64,000 nucleotides of DNA from Blastococcus sp. DSM 46786 (GTDB taxonomy: Bacteria > Actinomycetota > Actinomycetes > Mycobacteriales > Geodermatophilaceae): positions 160,650-224,649 of the forward strand of contig NZ_FOAO01000004.1 in the NCBI RefSeq assembly GCF_900109665.1. The letters are read 5' to 3'. Positions 28,069 to 37,022 of the stretch are shown piece by piece (within the stretch, counting starts at the first letter, position 1; the number at the start of each line of letters is the position of its first letter). Under the pieces are notes generated by a model. The model saw only the letters and a list, made by a program, of their open reading frames with translations, had not been told where the DNA came from and did not search any database. A program made the position numbers and the translations under genes.

Positions 28069-29247
28069 TCAGATGAGGTTGTCCTCCACCGCCAGGCCGA
28101 AAGCGCCCTTGCCGTAGAGGGCGAGCGTGCGCTCGACGTCGTTGGCCACGTGCACGCTGCCGGCATGCACGTCGCGCCAGGCACGCTCGATCGGGTTCCC
28201 CCTCCGCAGCGAGTTGCCGCCGGCGGTCTTGAAGAGCAGGTCCGCGGCCGCGAGGGAGCGCTCGGTGGCCCGCACCTGATCGCGGCGGGTGCGCAGTCGC
28301 AGCTCCATCGGGATGCCCTCCGCCGCGGCCGCCTGCCGGTGCAGCTCGCTCATGTTGCGGTCCATCTGCAACGTGGCCGCGTCGATCTCCGAGGCCACCC
28401 GGGCGACGGCGACCTGGGCAAACGGGTCCTCGGCGAACCGGCCACCGCCCAGCGACAGGCGCACACGGTCGCGCATCGTGGCGACGTAGGAGTCGTAGCA
28501 ACCCTGCACCGCGCCGAGGAGCGGAGAGGTGACCGCCGAGGCGAACACCGCACCGAAGGGCATCCGGTACAGCGGGCCGGGATTGGCGCGCTGCCCCGGG
28601 CCGCGCAGCTGGGAGTGCTCGAAGTTGCGCAGCACCCGGTGCTCCGGCACGAATGCGCCGGCCACCTCGATGTCGTTGCTGCCGGTCCCGCGCAGCCCCA
28701 TCACGTCCCAGACGTCGTGCACCACGAAGTCCGTGCGGGGCACCAGCACGGTGAGGAAGTCCAGCGGCCGGCCGTGGACGCCGACGACCAGGGCTCCGAG
28801 CAGAGCCCAGCCGGCGTGGTCGCAACCGGAGGAGAAGCTCCACCGCCCGGTCAGCTGGTAGCCACCGTCGACCTCGGTGAGGCGCCCGACCGGTGCGTAG
28901 CTGGATGCGACCAGGGTGTCCGGATCGGGGCCCCAGACGTCGTCCTGGGCGCCTTCCGGGAAGAGCGCGAGCTGCCAGGGGTGGACCCCGACGACCGAGG
29001 TGACCCAGCCGGTGGAGCCGCATGCGCCCGCAACCGCCCGCACCACCCGGAAGAACTCGGTGGGGTCGCACTCCGCGCCGCCGTAGCGCTTGGGCTGCAG
29101 CATGCGGAAGACACCCGCGTCACCCAGTTCGGCCATCGTCTCGTCGGACACCCGGCAGGCCTCCTCCGCCGCCGCGGCGCGATCGGCTATGCCGGGCAGC
29201 AGCGCGGCCACCCGGGCGTGCACCGTCGTCCCTCCGGTGTCGCTCAT
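28069..29247 (-). CDS. HsaA-type flavin-dependent monooxygenase, second copy
   Basis: A 392-residue acyl-CoA dehydrogenase-fold monooxygenase. It shares with HsaA the GSTGWVTSVVGVHPWQ, WSFSSGCDHAGWALLGA and VMGLRGTGSNDI segments and the length, but it differs widely elsewhere from the canonical HsaA at 37023. HsaA uses reduced flavin from HsaB to hydroxylate the phenolic ring A of the secosteroid. This copy, transcribed away from kshA, might act on a differently substituted secosteroid or another phenol. ATG start with GAGGAGGAAC in front. Only one HsaB-like reductase is present in the window. Confidence 0.8.
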   Translation of the reverse strand: MSDTGGTTVHARVAALLPGIADRAAAAEEACRVSDETMAELGDAGVFRMLQPKRYGGAECDPTEFFRVVRAVAGACGSTGWVTSVVGVHPWQLALFPEGAQDDVWGPDPDTLVASSYAPVGRLTEVDGGYQLTGRWSFSSGCDHAGWALLGALVVGVHGRPLDFLTVLVPRTDFVVHDVWDVMGLRGTGSNDIEVAGAFVPEHRVLRNFEHSQLRGPGQRANPGPLYRMPFGAVFASAVTSPLLGAVQGCYDSYVATMRDRVRLSLGGGRFAEDPFAQVAVARVASEIDAATLQMDRNMSELHRQAAAAEGIPMELRLRTRRDQVRATERSLAAADLLFKTAGGNSLRRGNPIERAWRDVHAGSVHVANDVERTLALYGKGAFGLAVEDNLI

Positions 29248-29322
29248 CCCGGTTCCTCCTCGCGCGTCGATGCGTGGCACGGACCCGATGGTGCGCCGTG
29301 GCGCGGCTCCGGCTCGTGGCCT

Positions 29323-29372
29323 TTCCGATGAGTGAGACGCGCCACCCCGTGCCGTGGCACCCGACCTACGTT
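29323..29372 (+). promoter_or_regulatory. kshA promoter: degenerate palindrome plus TACGTT -10
   Basis: TTCCGATGAGTGAGA (29323-29337) keeps 7 of the 10 arm positions of TCCCG-N5-CGGGA and lies 29 nt before a -10 box TACGTT (29367-29372). Confidence 0.4.
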
Positions 29373-29410
29373 GGCGCTCGAGCACCAGCACTCGAGGGGA
29401 TGGTCGGGCA

Positions 29411-30589
29411 ATGACCGCTGTGCAGGACATGGACGAGATCCGCCGCATCGAGGCCGAGGCGGCACCGACACGTTTTGCGCGTGGTTGGCACTGCCTCGGG
29501 CTGATCCGCGACTTCGCCGACGGCAAGCCGCACTCCATCCAGGCGTTCGGGCAGAAGCTCGTCGTCTTCCAGGGCGAGGACGGCTCCGTCAACGTCCTCG
29601 ACGCCTACTGCCGGCACATGGGTGGCGACCTGTCGCAGGGGACCGTGAAGGGCAACGAGGTCGCCTGCCCGTTCCACGACTGGCGCTGGGGCGGCGATGG
29701 CAAGTGCAAGCAGATCCCCTACAGCCGGCGGGTGCCCCTGCGGGCGCGGACGGCTGCCTGGCCGACCCTGCAGCAGGACGGGATGCTCTTCGTCTGGAAC
29801 GACCCGGAAGGCAACCCCCCGCCGGCCGACGTCACGATCCCGCGCATCGAGGGCGCGACCAGTGACGAGTGGACCGACTGGCGCTGGTACTACACCGTGG
29901 TGAACACCAACTGCCGTGAGGTCATCGACAACATCGTCGACATGGCGCACTTCTTCTACGTGCACGGCTCGTTCCCGACCTACTTCAAGACGATCTTCGA
30001 GGGTCCGGTCGCCACGCAGATCCAGAACGGCGTCGGGCGGGAGGACGTTCGCCCACCGGCCAAGGAGGGGCAGCCCAAGCTGATCGGCAACACGTCGGTG
30101 GCCGCCTACCACGGACCGTCGTTCATGATCGACGACCTGACCTACCACTACGACAACATGGACCTCGAGTCCGTGCTGATCAACTGCCACTACCCCATCG
30201 ACGCCAACTCGTTCGTCCTGCAGTACGGCGTGATCGTCAAGCGTTCGGAGCACCTGCCCGGCGACGCCGCCGAGAAGCTGGCCATCGGGACGGGCGACTT
30301 CATCCGGCAGGGCTTCGAGCAGGACGTGGAGATCTGGAAGAACAAGACCCGGATCGACAATCCGCTGCTCTGCGAGGAGGACGGCCCGGTCTACCAGCTG
30401 CGACGCTGGTACGAGCAGTTCTACGTCGACGTCGCCGACGTCACGCCGGAGATGGTCGAGCGGTTCGAGTACGAGATGGACACCACCAAGCCCAACGAGG
30501 CGTGGCGCCGGGAGGTCGAGGAGAACCTCGCCCGCCGCGCCGCCGCCGAGGACACGCCGGCTGCCTGGGCAGCGGGTCAGCCGGTCTGA
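29411..30589 (+). CDS. kshA: 3-ketosteroid 9alpha-hydroxylase oxygenase KshA
   Basis: A 392-residue Rieske non-haem iron oxygenase. The 2Fe-2S ligands are C67-x-H69 (YCRHMGG) and C86-x2-H89 (CPFHDW). The mononuclear iron site is D177/H180/H185 in DMAHFFYVHGS. It hydroxylates C9 of 3-ketosteroids, which with KstD leads to opening of ring B. Electrons come from KshB (41418-42464). I chose the ATG at 29411 over 29354 because the Rieske family begins close to it and GAGGGG precedes it. The stop overlaps the next small gene. Confidence 0.9.
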   Translation: MTAVQDMDEIRRIEAEAAPTRFARGWHCLGLIRDFADGKPHSIQAFGQKLVVFQGEDGSVNVLDAYCRHMGGDLSQGTVKGNEVACPFHDWRWGGDGKCKQIPYSRRVPLRARTAAWPTLQQDGMLFVWNDPEGNPPPADVTIPRIEGATSDEWTDWRWYYTVVNTNCREVIDNIVDMAHFFYVHGSFPTYFKTIFEGPVATQIQNGVGREDVRPPAKEGQPKLIGNTSVAAYHGPSFMIDDLTYHYDNMDLESVLINCHYPIDANSFVLQYGVIVKRSEHLPGDAAEKLAIGTGDFIRQGFEQDVEIWKNKTRIDNPLLCEEDGPVYQLRRWYEQFYVDVADVTPEMVERFEYEMDTTKPNEAWRREVEENLARRAAAEDTPAAWAAGQPV

Positions 30590-30864
30590 TGGCGGTGCGA
30601 CCGGACAACCGGCTGCTCGACGCCCCGATGCGGCCGGTTCGGTGCCGCCGCTGCTCGGCGCAGGTGCAGGTGCGGAAGAGCAGCTGGCAGCAGACCAGTG
30701 TCCAGTGGGACGCCGACGCCGTCGCCGCGTGCGTGGAGCGGCGCTCAGCACAGCCCGGCTCGGGGCCCAACAGCAACTTCTTCGAGAACTGCTCGGAGCT
30801 GCGCGCCTCGATCCGGGGCGCCGCCGTCGAAGGCCTGCTCCCCGTTCCCGACGCCGAATCCTGA
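30589..30864 (+). CDS. Small four-cysteine protein coupled to kshA
   Basis: A 91-residue protein whose ATG overlaps the kshA stop (TGATG), so it is almost certainly translated with kshA. Cys residues are at 19, 22, 48 and 68, with C-R-R-C as a knuckle, then a Trp-rich stretch (SSWQQTSVQW) and a short acidic end. This could be a small zinc ribbon or a metal/cluster carrier for KshA. I do not recognise the family. Its 10-column spacing of Cys is unlike plant-type or 3Fe-4S ferredoxins. Confidence 0.7.
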   Translation: MAVRPDNRLLDAPMRPVRCRRCSAQVQVRKSSWQQTSVQWDADAVAACVERRSAQPGSGPNSNFFENCSELRASIRGAAVEGLLPVPDAES

Positions 30865-30962
30865 GCGCCACCTCAACTCCGTGACACGCCTCGCGCCGGT
30901 CAGTCCTCACGGATCGACCGACGCGACGCGCAGCACGGCCGATCCAGCTGAGAGGCGACATC

Positions 30963-31751
30963 GTGATCGACAACCAGACGTACGGCCCCTGGGCGGTCAT
31001 CGCCGGTGGCTCCGAGGGCGTGGGCGCCTCGTTCGCACACCAGCTCGCGGACGCCGGGATCAACCTGCTGCTCATCGCCCGCAAGCCCGGGCCTCTCGCC
31101 GAGACCGCTGACGCGGTACGGGCGAAGGGCGTGACGGTACGCACCCTCGAGCTGGACCTGCTCGATCCGGGCGCGGTCAAGGCCATCCGGGAGGCCACCG
31201 ACGACGTCGAGGTCGGGCTGCTCATCTTCAACGCCGGCGCCAACTCCTACGGACACGAGTTCGTGACCGGTGAGCTCGATCGCATCCAGGGCGTCATCGA
31301 CCTCAACATCGCCGCACAGCTGGCCCTGACCCACCACTTCGGCGCGCTCATGCGCGAGCGTGGCCGGGGCGGGATCGTGCTGGTCGGCTCGCTGGCCGGC
31401 TACATGGGCACCGCGGACATGAGCATCTACTCGGCGGTCAAGGCGTTCAGCCGGGTGTTCGCCGAGGGGCTGTGGCTCGAGCTGCGCGAGCACGGCGTGC
31501 ACGTGCTCGAGCTCGTCCTCGGGGTGACCCGGACACCGGCGATGGAGCGGGCCGGGCTGGACTTCTCCATCCCGGGCCTCAACGTCGCCGAACCGGAGGA
31601 CGTCGCCCGGGAGGGCCTGGAGCAGCTGCCTCACGGGCCGGTGTGGATCGCGGGCGGCAACGAGGCGGTCGCCGCCAAGCGCAGCGGCATGGACCGCGCC
31701 GAGCTGGTCAGCCGGGCGCACGCCCACCACCAGCGCCTGATGGGTCGCTGA
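30963..31751 (+). CDS. Atypical short-chain dehydrogenase/reductase
   Basis: A 262-residue SDR with a divergent cofactor motif (AGGSEGVGAS), FNAG, catalytic Ser in VGSLAG and Tyr/Lys in YSAVK. It belongs to the group with a C-terminal tail rather than the DGG end (17beta-HSD12-like). GTG start with GAGAGG in front, about 100 nt after the small Cys gene. It may act on a keto-group of a steroid or fatty acyl chain; no closer role can be given. Confidence 0.7.
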   Translation: MIDNQTYGPWAVIAGGSEGVGASFAHQLADAGINLLLIARKPGPLAETADAVRAKGVTVRTLELDLLDPGAVKAIREATDDVEVGLLIFNAGANSYGHEFVTGELDRIQGVIDLNIAAQLALTHHFGALMRERGRGGIVLVGSLAGYMGTADMSIYSAVKAFSRVFAEGLWLELREHGVHVLELVLGVTRTPAMERAGLDFSIPGLNVAEPEDVAREGLEQLPHGPVWIAGGNEAVAAKRSGMDRAELVSRAHAHHQRLMGR

Positions 31752-31769
31752 TCCCACCGGCGCCGCCGG

Positions 31770-32690
31770 TCAGCCCGGAGCCCTACCGGAGCTGCGCTCG
31801 GCGATCTGCACCAGATCGCCGGCCAGGCCGGTGAGCTGGCGCGGTCCGATCCACACCGCGGTCAGCCGCCGCTCCAGATCGACTCCCGCGACCGGCACCC
31901 GGTGCAGCTCGCCGGAGGCCAGCGCGGCGTCGACGGCCAGTGCGCTCAGCACCGCCGGCGGTCCCCCGGTCAGCACGCTGAGCCGCACCGCCGCATTGCT
32001 GGTGAGGGCCAGCGCCGGGGCCACCGTGGTACCGGCGCCGCCCAGCGCTGCCTCCAGCGCCGTCCGGGTGCCCGAGCCCGCCTCGCGCACCACCAGCGGG
32101 GTCGCGGCGAGTTCCGCCGACGTGACCGGGTCGCGCCGCTGCGCCCACGGATGCCCGGGATGGACCACCACGACGAGTTCGTCACGGCCCACCTCCAGGT
32201 GGTGCAGGCCGCCAGGCAGCTCCGGCGACTCCACGAAGCCGATGTCGTAGTTCCCGGCTCCGACCCCTGCCGCGACGTCGGCGGAGTTCTGCACGTCCAG
32301 GGCGACGCGGACCGCCGGGTGGCGACGCCGGAGCTCGGTGAGCCAGGCCGGAACGAGGTACTCGGCCACGGTCATGCTCGCGGCCACGCTCAGCCCGGGA
32401 CCGGCGCCGGCCCGCAGCGCGTCGATGCCGGCACCCAGCCGTTCCGCGGCGTCGAGCACGCCGCGTGCCCAGTCGACGACCAGCGCGCCCTCCGCGGTGA
32501 GCGTCGACCCCCGCGGGGACCGTCGCAGCAACCGCACCCCGCTCCCCCGCTCGAACCGGGCCACGGCCCGGCTGGCGTTGGGCTGCGCCATGCCGACGGC
32601 GCGGGCGCCCGCGCCGAGGCTGCCGTGCTCGGAGATGCTGACCAGCAGCTCGAGCAGGGCCAGGTCGGGCCAGTCCCGATGCCCAGTCAT
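31770..32690 (-). CDS. LysR-family regulator of the adjacent YeiH gene
   Basis: A 306-residue LysR protein: winged HTH at about residues 10-65 (GSLGAGARAVGMAQPNASRAV, first part) and a C-terminal effector domain with NYDIGFVESPEL and the HPGHPW segment. It is divergent from a YeiH-type transporter, a common pairing. I chose the ATG at 32690 because a CATAT/ATATG operator lies just at it; an ATG 21 nt upstream is also in frame. Confidence 0.8.
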   Translation of the reverse strand: MTGHRDWPDLALLELLVSISEHGSLGAGARAVGMAQPNASRAVARFERGSGVRLLRRSPRGSTLTAEGALVVDWARGVLDAAERLGAGIDALRAGAGPGLSVAASMTVAEYLVPAWLTELRRRHPAVRVALDVQNSADVAAGVGAGNYDIGFVESPELPGGLHHLEVGRDELVVVVHPGHPWAQRRDPVTSAELAATPLVVREAGSGTRTALEAALGGAGTTVAPALALTSNAAVRLSVLTGGPPAVLSALAVDAALASGELHRVPVAGVDLERRLTAVWIGPRQLTGLAGDLVQIAERSSGRAPG

Positions 32691-32704
32691 ATCCCGAGCA
32701 TATG
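32688..32704. promoter_or_regulatory. LysR-type operator CATAT-N7-ATATG
   Basis: A 17-nt inverted repeat between lysR and yeiH, one of the few AT-rich spots in the region. It fits the T-N11-A core of LysR-type sites. Confidence 0.6.
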
Positions 32705-32760
32705 GCCCCATGACAGCCCGGGGACTACTGCCGTCCAGAGGCCGGGACCAGCATCAGGGC

Positions 32761-33801
32761 ATGTCTTCCCTCACTCCCGGCGCCGGTCGCCCGGACCGCG
32801 CAGCCCCTCGGCCGGAGCCGAGTGGGTGGTGGGGCGCGCTACCCGGGCTCGTTCTCTGCACCTTCGCAGCGGCCGCGTCCTCCGTGCTGCACCGCGCCGT
32901 GCCGTCGGTGAGCGTGCTGATGATCGCGATCGTGCTGGGCGTGGTCATGGCGAACGTCGTCCGGCTGCCTGCGACGGTGCAACCGGGCCTCTCCTTCTCG
33001 GCGAAGCGGCTGCTGCGGCTGGGCATCGTGCTCCTGGGCCTGCAGCTGCTGTTCGGCGACGTCCTCGGGCTGGGCGCCGGGATGCTGGGAGTGGTCACCG
33101 TGATCGTGGCGGGAGGTATCGGTTCGACCCTGCTGGTGGGCCGCCTCCTGGGCATCAGCCCCACCCAGCGGCTGCTCATCGCCTGCGGCTTCTCGATCTG
33201 CGGCGCCGCCGCCGTGGCCGCGGTCGACGGCGTGGTCGATGCCGACGAGGAGGAGGTCGTCACCGCCGTCGCGCTGGTCGTGCTCTTCGGCACGCTGATG
33301 ATCCCGCTGGTGCCGCTGACCGCCGCCGGGCTGGGCCTGTCCGAGCACGTCGGTGGGCTGTGGGCGGGTGGCGCGATCCACGAGGTGGCCCAGGTGGTCG
33401 CGGCCGGCGGCGCGATGGGCGCAGGCGCGCTGACGGTGGCGGTGGTGGTCAAGCTCGCGCGGGTCCTGATGCTCGCCCCGGTGATCGCGGTGGTGAGCTG
33501 GCAGCGGCGCCGTCAGCCAGCCGGCGGGCCGGAAGAACGTCGTCCGCCGCTGGTGCCGCTGTTCGTCGTCGGCTTCCTGGCCATGGTGGTGGTCCGGTCC
33601 AGCGGGATCGTCCCCGAGGCGGTGCTGGACGTGGCCCGAGCCGCTCAGGTGGGCCTGCTGTCCGCCGCCATGTTCGCACTGGGCTGCGGGGTGCGGCTCA
33701 GCTCCCTCCGCCGGGTCGGGCCGCGTCCGCTGCTGCTCGCGCTGACTTCCACCACCGTGGTCGCGGGCGTATCGCTGGGCGGTGTGCTCCTGGTTTCCTG
33801 A
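32761..33801 (+). CDS. YeiH/PSE-family membrane protein (putative sulfate or anion exporter)
   Basis: A 346-residue membrane protein with about ten hydrophobic helices. Family landmarks are KRLLRLGIVLLGLQL, CGFSICGAAAVAA and GGAIHEVAQVVAAGG. YeiH proteins are putative anion (sulfate/sulfite-related) transporters, mostly untested. The ATG at 32761 is the best start by length; another in-frame ATG is at 32710. The lysR-yeiH pair interrupts steroid genes. Export of sulfite from taurine-conjugated bile salts is a thinkable but untested link. Confidence 0.75.
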   Translation: MSSLTPGAGRPDRAAPRPEPSGWWGALPGLVLCTFAAAASSVLHRAVPSVSVLMIAIVLGVVMANVVRLPATVQPGLSFSAKRLLRLGIVLLGLQLLFGDVLGLGAGMLGVVTVIVAGGIGSTLLVGRLLGISPTQRLLIACGFSICGAAAVAAVDGVVDADEEEVVTAVALVVLFGTLMIPLVPLTAAGLGLSEHVGGLWAGGAIHEVAQVVAAGGAMGAGALTVAVVVKLARVLMLAPVIAVVSWQRRRQPAGGPEERRPPLVPLFVVGFLAMVVVRSSGIVPEAVLDVARAAQVGLLSAAMFALGCGVRLSSLRRVGPRPLLLALTSTTVVAGVSLGGVLLVS

Positions 33802-33831
33802 TTCTCGGTCCGGCGCCCTCGGCATCGGGGG

Positions 33832-34581
33832 TCACACGTGCGAACCGCCGTCGAGCCGGAACTCCGTCCCGTTGAGGTAGGCACCGTCGGCGGAGCCGGC
33901 GAAGGCGATCGCCGCGGCCAGGTCCTCCGGCTTGCCCGGCTTGCCCCACAGCGGGTACGTGCGGGCGTACCAGGAGACGTCGATGCCCTGGAACCGCTGC
34001 TTGTCCATCGTCAGCGGCGTGGCCACTCCGCCCGGCGACACCGGGACCACGCGGATGCGGCGCGGCGCCAGCTCGGCGGACAAGCTCACCGCGAACGACA
34101 GCAGCGCGCCCTTGGACGCCGCGTAACCGGTCATGCCCGGATGGGCCTTCGTCGCCGCGGTGGACGTCGTCAGCACGATGACCCCGGTGCGGTCGGAAAC
34201 GTGCGGCAACAGCTCCCGGCACAGCGTGACCGGCGCGAACAGGTTGATCGCGAACAGCCAGCGGTAGTCGTCGAGGTCCAGGCCGGTCATCGGCGTGGTG
34301 CGCAGTGCCCCGGCGACGTTGGCCAGCACGTCGATCTGACCCAGCTCCGCCACGCCCGCGCCGGCCGCGGCCACCACGGCGTCCTCGGTGGAGAGATCGG
34401 CGGTGTGGCAGGTCAGCCGCGCCGGATCCTCGACCAGCTCCCGGGTGGCCGCCAGTCCCTCGTCGTCGCGGTCGACGGCGAAGACCGTCGCACCTTCGGC
34501 TACCAGCCGGACCGCGGTCGCCCGACCGATGCCCGAGCCTGCCCCCGTGAGGAACACCCGCTTGCCGTCGTAGCGATTCAT
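33832..34581 (-). CDS. Short-chain dehydrogenase/reductase closing the ring operon
   Basis: A 249-residue SDR with TGAGSGIG, NVAG, catalytic Ser in TTSTAA, Tyr/Lys in YAASK and a DGGSHV end. Paralogue of the SDR at 24832-25590. The ATG overlaps the flavoprotein stop as ATGA, so it is the last gene of the leftward hsaE-to-SDR operon. It probably oxidises a ring hydroxyl of the same steroids handled by the flavoprotein. Confidence 0.75.
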   Translation of the reverse strand: MNRYDGKRVFLTGAGSGIGRATAVRLVAEGATVFAVDRDDEGLAATRELVEDPARLTCHTADLSTEDAVVAAAGAGVAELGQIDVLANVAGALRTTPMTGLDLDDYRWLFAINLFAPVTLCRELLPHVSDRTGVIVLTTSTAATKAHPGMTGYAASKGALLSFAVSLSAELAPRRIRVVPVSPGGVATPLTMDKQRFQGIDVSWYARTYPLWGKPGKPEDLAAAIAFAGSADGAYLNGTEFRLDGGSHV

Positions 34582-36077
34582 CGCCTCGTCCTCGTTGATG
34601 ACTGTCGGTCCGCATCCCTCGCGGCGGCCCGGCCGGCACGTCGGCCGAAGAAGGTGCCGTCGCCCAGCGACGTCCCGCTGATGTAGCCCTCGCCGTGTAT
34701 GCCGGCGCTGGCCCGCCCCGCGGCGAACAATCCCGGGATGGCCGAACCGGAGACGTCGAGCACCGCGCCGTCCACGGTCGTGTGCAGCCCGCCGAGGGTG
34801 AAACCGGCGGCACCGGTCCCCTGCGGTGTGGCGTCGCGGCCGCTGGCGAATCCCAGCCGGGGGTCCAGCGCGGCGAACGGTGGCTCCAGCGGGCGGAGCC
34901 ACTCCGCGTTCTTGTGGAACAGCGGGTCCTCGCCTGCGGCGGCGTGCCGGTTGTAGAGCTCGACCGTCGCCTGCAGCGCACCCTCGGGGATGCCGAGCTC
35001 CGCCTCCAGCTCGGCGAGGGTCTCGGCCGCATGGGTGGGCCGCACGCCCCAGAGGTCGCGGGGCGGGATCGACTCCCAGCCGGCCTCGTCGACGACGACC
35101 CACCACGGCCCCGGCTGGTGCACCACCGCCGCGTGGCTGAACAGCCCTGGGTAGACGTCCTCGTTGATGAACCGCTGGCCCAGGCCGTTGACCATCATCC
35201 CGCGCACCATCGCGGCCGGCAGGGCGGTCAGCGCGATCTCCACCGACCCCATGCGGCGGGTGGCGGCCCCCAGCGCGGCGGCCATGCGGATGCCGCTGCC
35301 GTCGTCCAGTCCGTCGCTGACCTTGCCGTGGCCCAGCAGCAGCGGGGCGTGCGCGGCCAGCATCTCCTCGTCGTCGACGAACCCCCCGGTGGTGAGGACG
35401 ACGCCGCGCCGCGCCCGGTAGGCGACCTCCGCGCCGAACCGGCGCGCCGTCACCCCGACCACCCGCCCGCCCTCGATGACCAGGGAGGACGCCAGCGTGT
35501 CGGACTCGATCGTGACCCCGGCGGCGCGCACCGCCGCGGTCAGCTTCTCCATGATCAACCAGCCGCCCCACGACTCGGTCGCCGGCCGGTGGCCGCGCGG
35601 CACCGGCCGCGCCAGCTCGTCGTAGGGCCAGGCGTTCTCGCCGAGCCACATGAGGCCGTCGGTCGTCGGCGGCATCCAGCTCGGGGCGCCGTACAGCGAC
35701 TCGTTGAACTCCAGACCCAGCGAGCAGAACCACTCGAAGTGCTCGACGCTGCCGTCGCAGTACAGCCGCAGCTTCTCCTCGTCGGCGTGCGGGCCGAGCG
35801 CGGCGCGGAGGTAGGCGAACATGGTGTCCGCGTCGTCCTCGAAGCCGCAGGCCTTCTGCACCCGCGTCCCGCCGCCGAGGTAGAGCTCTCCCCCGGACTG
35901 CGCCGAGGACCCGCCGGGGCCCGAGGCCCGCTCGAGCACGAGCACCGACGCACCGGCGGCGGCCGCCTCGAGGGCGGCCGCCCCGCCGGCGCAGCCGAGG
36001 CCGACGACGAGCACGTCGACCTCGGCCTCGATCCGGTCGATCGCCGAGGCGGGAACCGGGGCGACCGACCCGCTCAT
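34578..36077 (-). CDS. FAD-dependent 3-ketosteroid dehydrogenase, Delta4(5alpha)-type
   Basis: A 499-residue flavoprotein of the KstD/fumarate-reductase group. The FAD motif is VLVVGLGCAGGAAA (about 20-33) and a second segment RRGVVLTTGGF. At the C-terminus it has GEGYISGTSLGDG instead of the KstD motif YPGPG. In Rhodococcus Delta4-(5alpha)-dehydrogenase (Kst4D) the catalytic residues include a Tyr-x-Ser pair in this place; Y-I-S here fits. It may thus insert the C4-C5 double bond in a saturated ring A. Coupled by ATGA overlaps to hsaC and the SDR. Confidence 0.75.
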   Translation of the reverse strand: MSGSVAPVPASAIDRIEAEVDVLVVGLGCAGGAAALEAAAAGASVLVLERASGPGGSSAQSGGELYLGGGTRVQKACGFEDDADTMFAYLRAALGPHADEEKLRLYCDGSVEHFEWFCSLGLEFNESLYGAPSWMPPTTDGLMWLGENAWPYDELARPVPRGHRPATESWGGWLIMEKLTAAVRAAGVTIESDTLASSLVIEGGRVVGVTARRFGAEVAYRARRGVVLTTGGFVDDEEMLAAHAPLLLGHGKVSDGLDDGSGIRMAAALGAATRRMGSVEIALTALPAAMVRGMMVNGLGQRFINEDVYPGLFSHAAVVHQPGPWWVVVDEAGWESIPPRDLWGVRPTHAAETLAELEAELGIPEGALQATVELYNRHAAAGEDPLFHKNAEWLRPLEPPFAALDPRLGFASGRDATPQGTGAAGFTLGGLHTTVDGAVLDVSGSAIPGLFAAGRASAGIHGEGYISGTSLGDGTFFGRRAGRAAARDADRQSSTRTRR

Positions 36078-36994
36078 GCCCCTGCGGCCCGCGGGACGAA
36101 GGCGGCCAGCGGCTCCGAGCCCGACCAGTCGTGGCCCCAGTAGCTGTCGGCGGTGATCTCCTCGGCGGTGTAGGAGGACTCGTCGACCAGCATGCCCTCG
36201 CAGCCGTACTCGATGTCCCACCCGCCGGGGGCGCGCACGTAGAAGGACACCATCTTGTCGTTGGTGTGCCGACCCAGGGTCGACGACAGCGAGAAGCCGG
36301 CCCGGTTCACGTTGTCCAGTGCGCGGCCCACGGCGTCCAACGTGTCGACCTCGACCATCAGGTGCACCAGGCCCGGCGGCTCGCCGTGCGGTGCCGGCGC
36401 GATGGCCAGGCTGTGGTGACGCTGGTTGACCCCCATGAACCGGACCCGCCGCGGCGACTTCGGCCCACCGAGCCGCATGGCACCGCGCGGCTTGAAGCCG
36501 AGCACCTCGCAGTAGAACGCCACGGTCTCGTCGGGGCAGGTGGTGGGGAGCACGACGTGCCCCATCCCCTGGCCGCCCGTCACGAACTGCTGGGCCTGCC
36601 CCGTGATCAGCGGCGAGTGGTCGAGGATCGGCGCGAAGAACACCTCGACGGGAGTGCCGGACGGGTCCTGGAAGGCGATCGCCTCCTCGACGCCGCGGTC
36701 GTCGCACTCGTCGCGGGACAGCTCCTTGACCGCGACCCCGGACGCCTCGACGGCACGGCCGACCGCGGCCAGCGCGAACTGGTCACGGACCTCCCAGCCG
36801 ACCGCGCGCACGTGGTCGTGGTCCCCGGGCACCACGATCAGCCGGGCGCGGCGCTCGTCCATCCGCAGGTACAACGCGTCCGGGTTCGGGCCGCTGCCGA
36901 CCGCGAAGCCGAGGGCGCCGACGGTCAGCTCCCGCCAGCGATCGACGTCGGTGGTCTGGACCTCGAGGTAGCCGAGGCCACGGATCTGGGTCAT
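36074..36994 (-). CDS. hsaC: Extradiol dioxygenase HsaC
   Basis: A 306-residue two-domain type I extradiol dioxygenase that cleaves the catechol of the 3,4-dihydroxy secosteroid (3,4-DHSA). Fe(II) ligands are His146 (GMGHVV), His211 (LVHLMVEV) and Glu262 (IEYGCEG). Sequence and length follow mycobacterial HsaC. It lies 28 nt after hsaA and overlaps the next flavoprotein gene by 4 nt. Confidence 0.92.
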   Translation of the reverse strand: MTQIRGLGYLEVQTTDVDRWRELTVGALGFAVGSGPNPDALYLRMDERRARLIVVPGDHDHVRAVGWEVRDQFALAAVGRAVEASGVAVKELSRDECDDRGVEEAIAFQDPSGTPVEVFFAPILDHSPLITGQAQQFVTGGQGMGHVVLPTTCPDETVAFYCEVLGFKPRGAMRLGGPKSPRRVRFMGVNQRHHSLAIAPAPHGEPPGLVHLMVEVDTLDAVGRALDNVNRAGFSLSSTLGRHTNDKMVSFYVRAPGGWDIEYGCEGMLVDESSYTAEEITADSYWGHDWSGSEPLAAFVPRAAGA

Positions 36995-37022
36995 GTGCTG
37001 GTCTCCGTTCGAGAAGGGCGGA

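Noticed and set aside
25353..28184. 943-codon open frame on the - strand
   Set aside because: It runs across kstD (antisense) and the TetR gene in another frame and shows no family motif.
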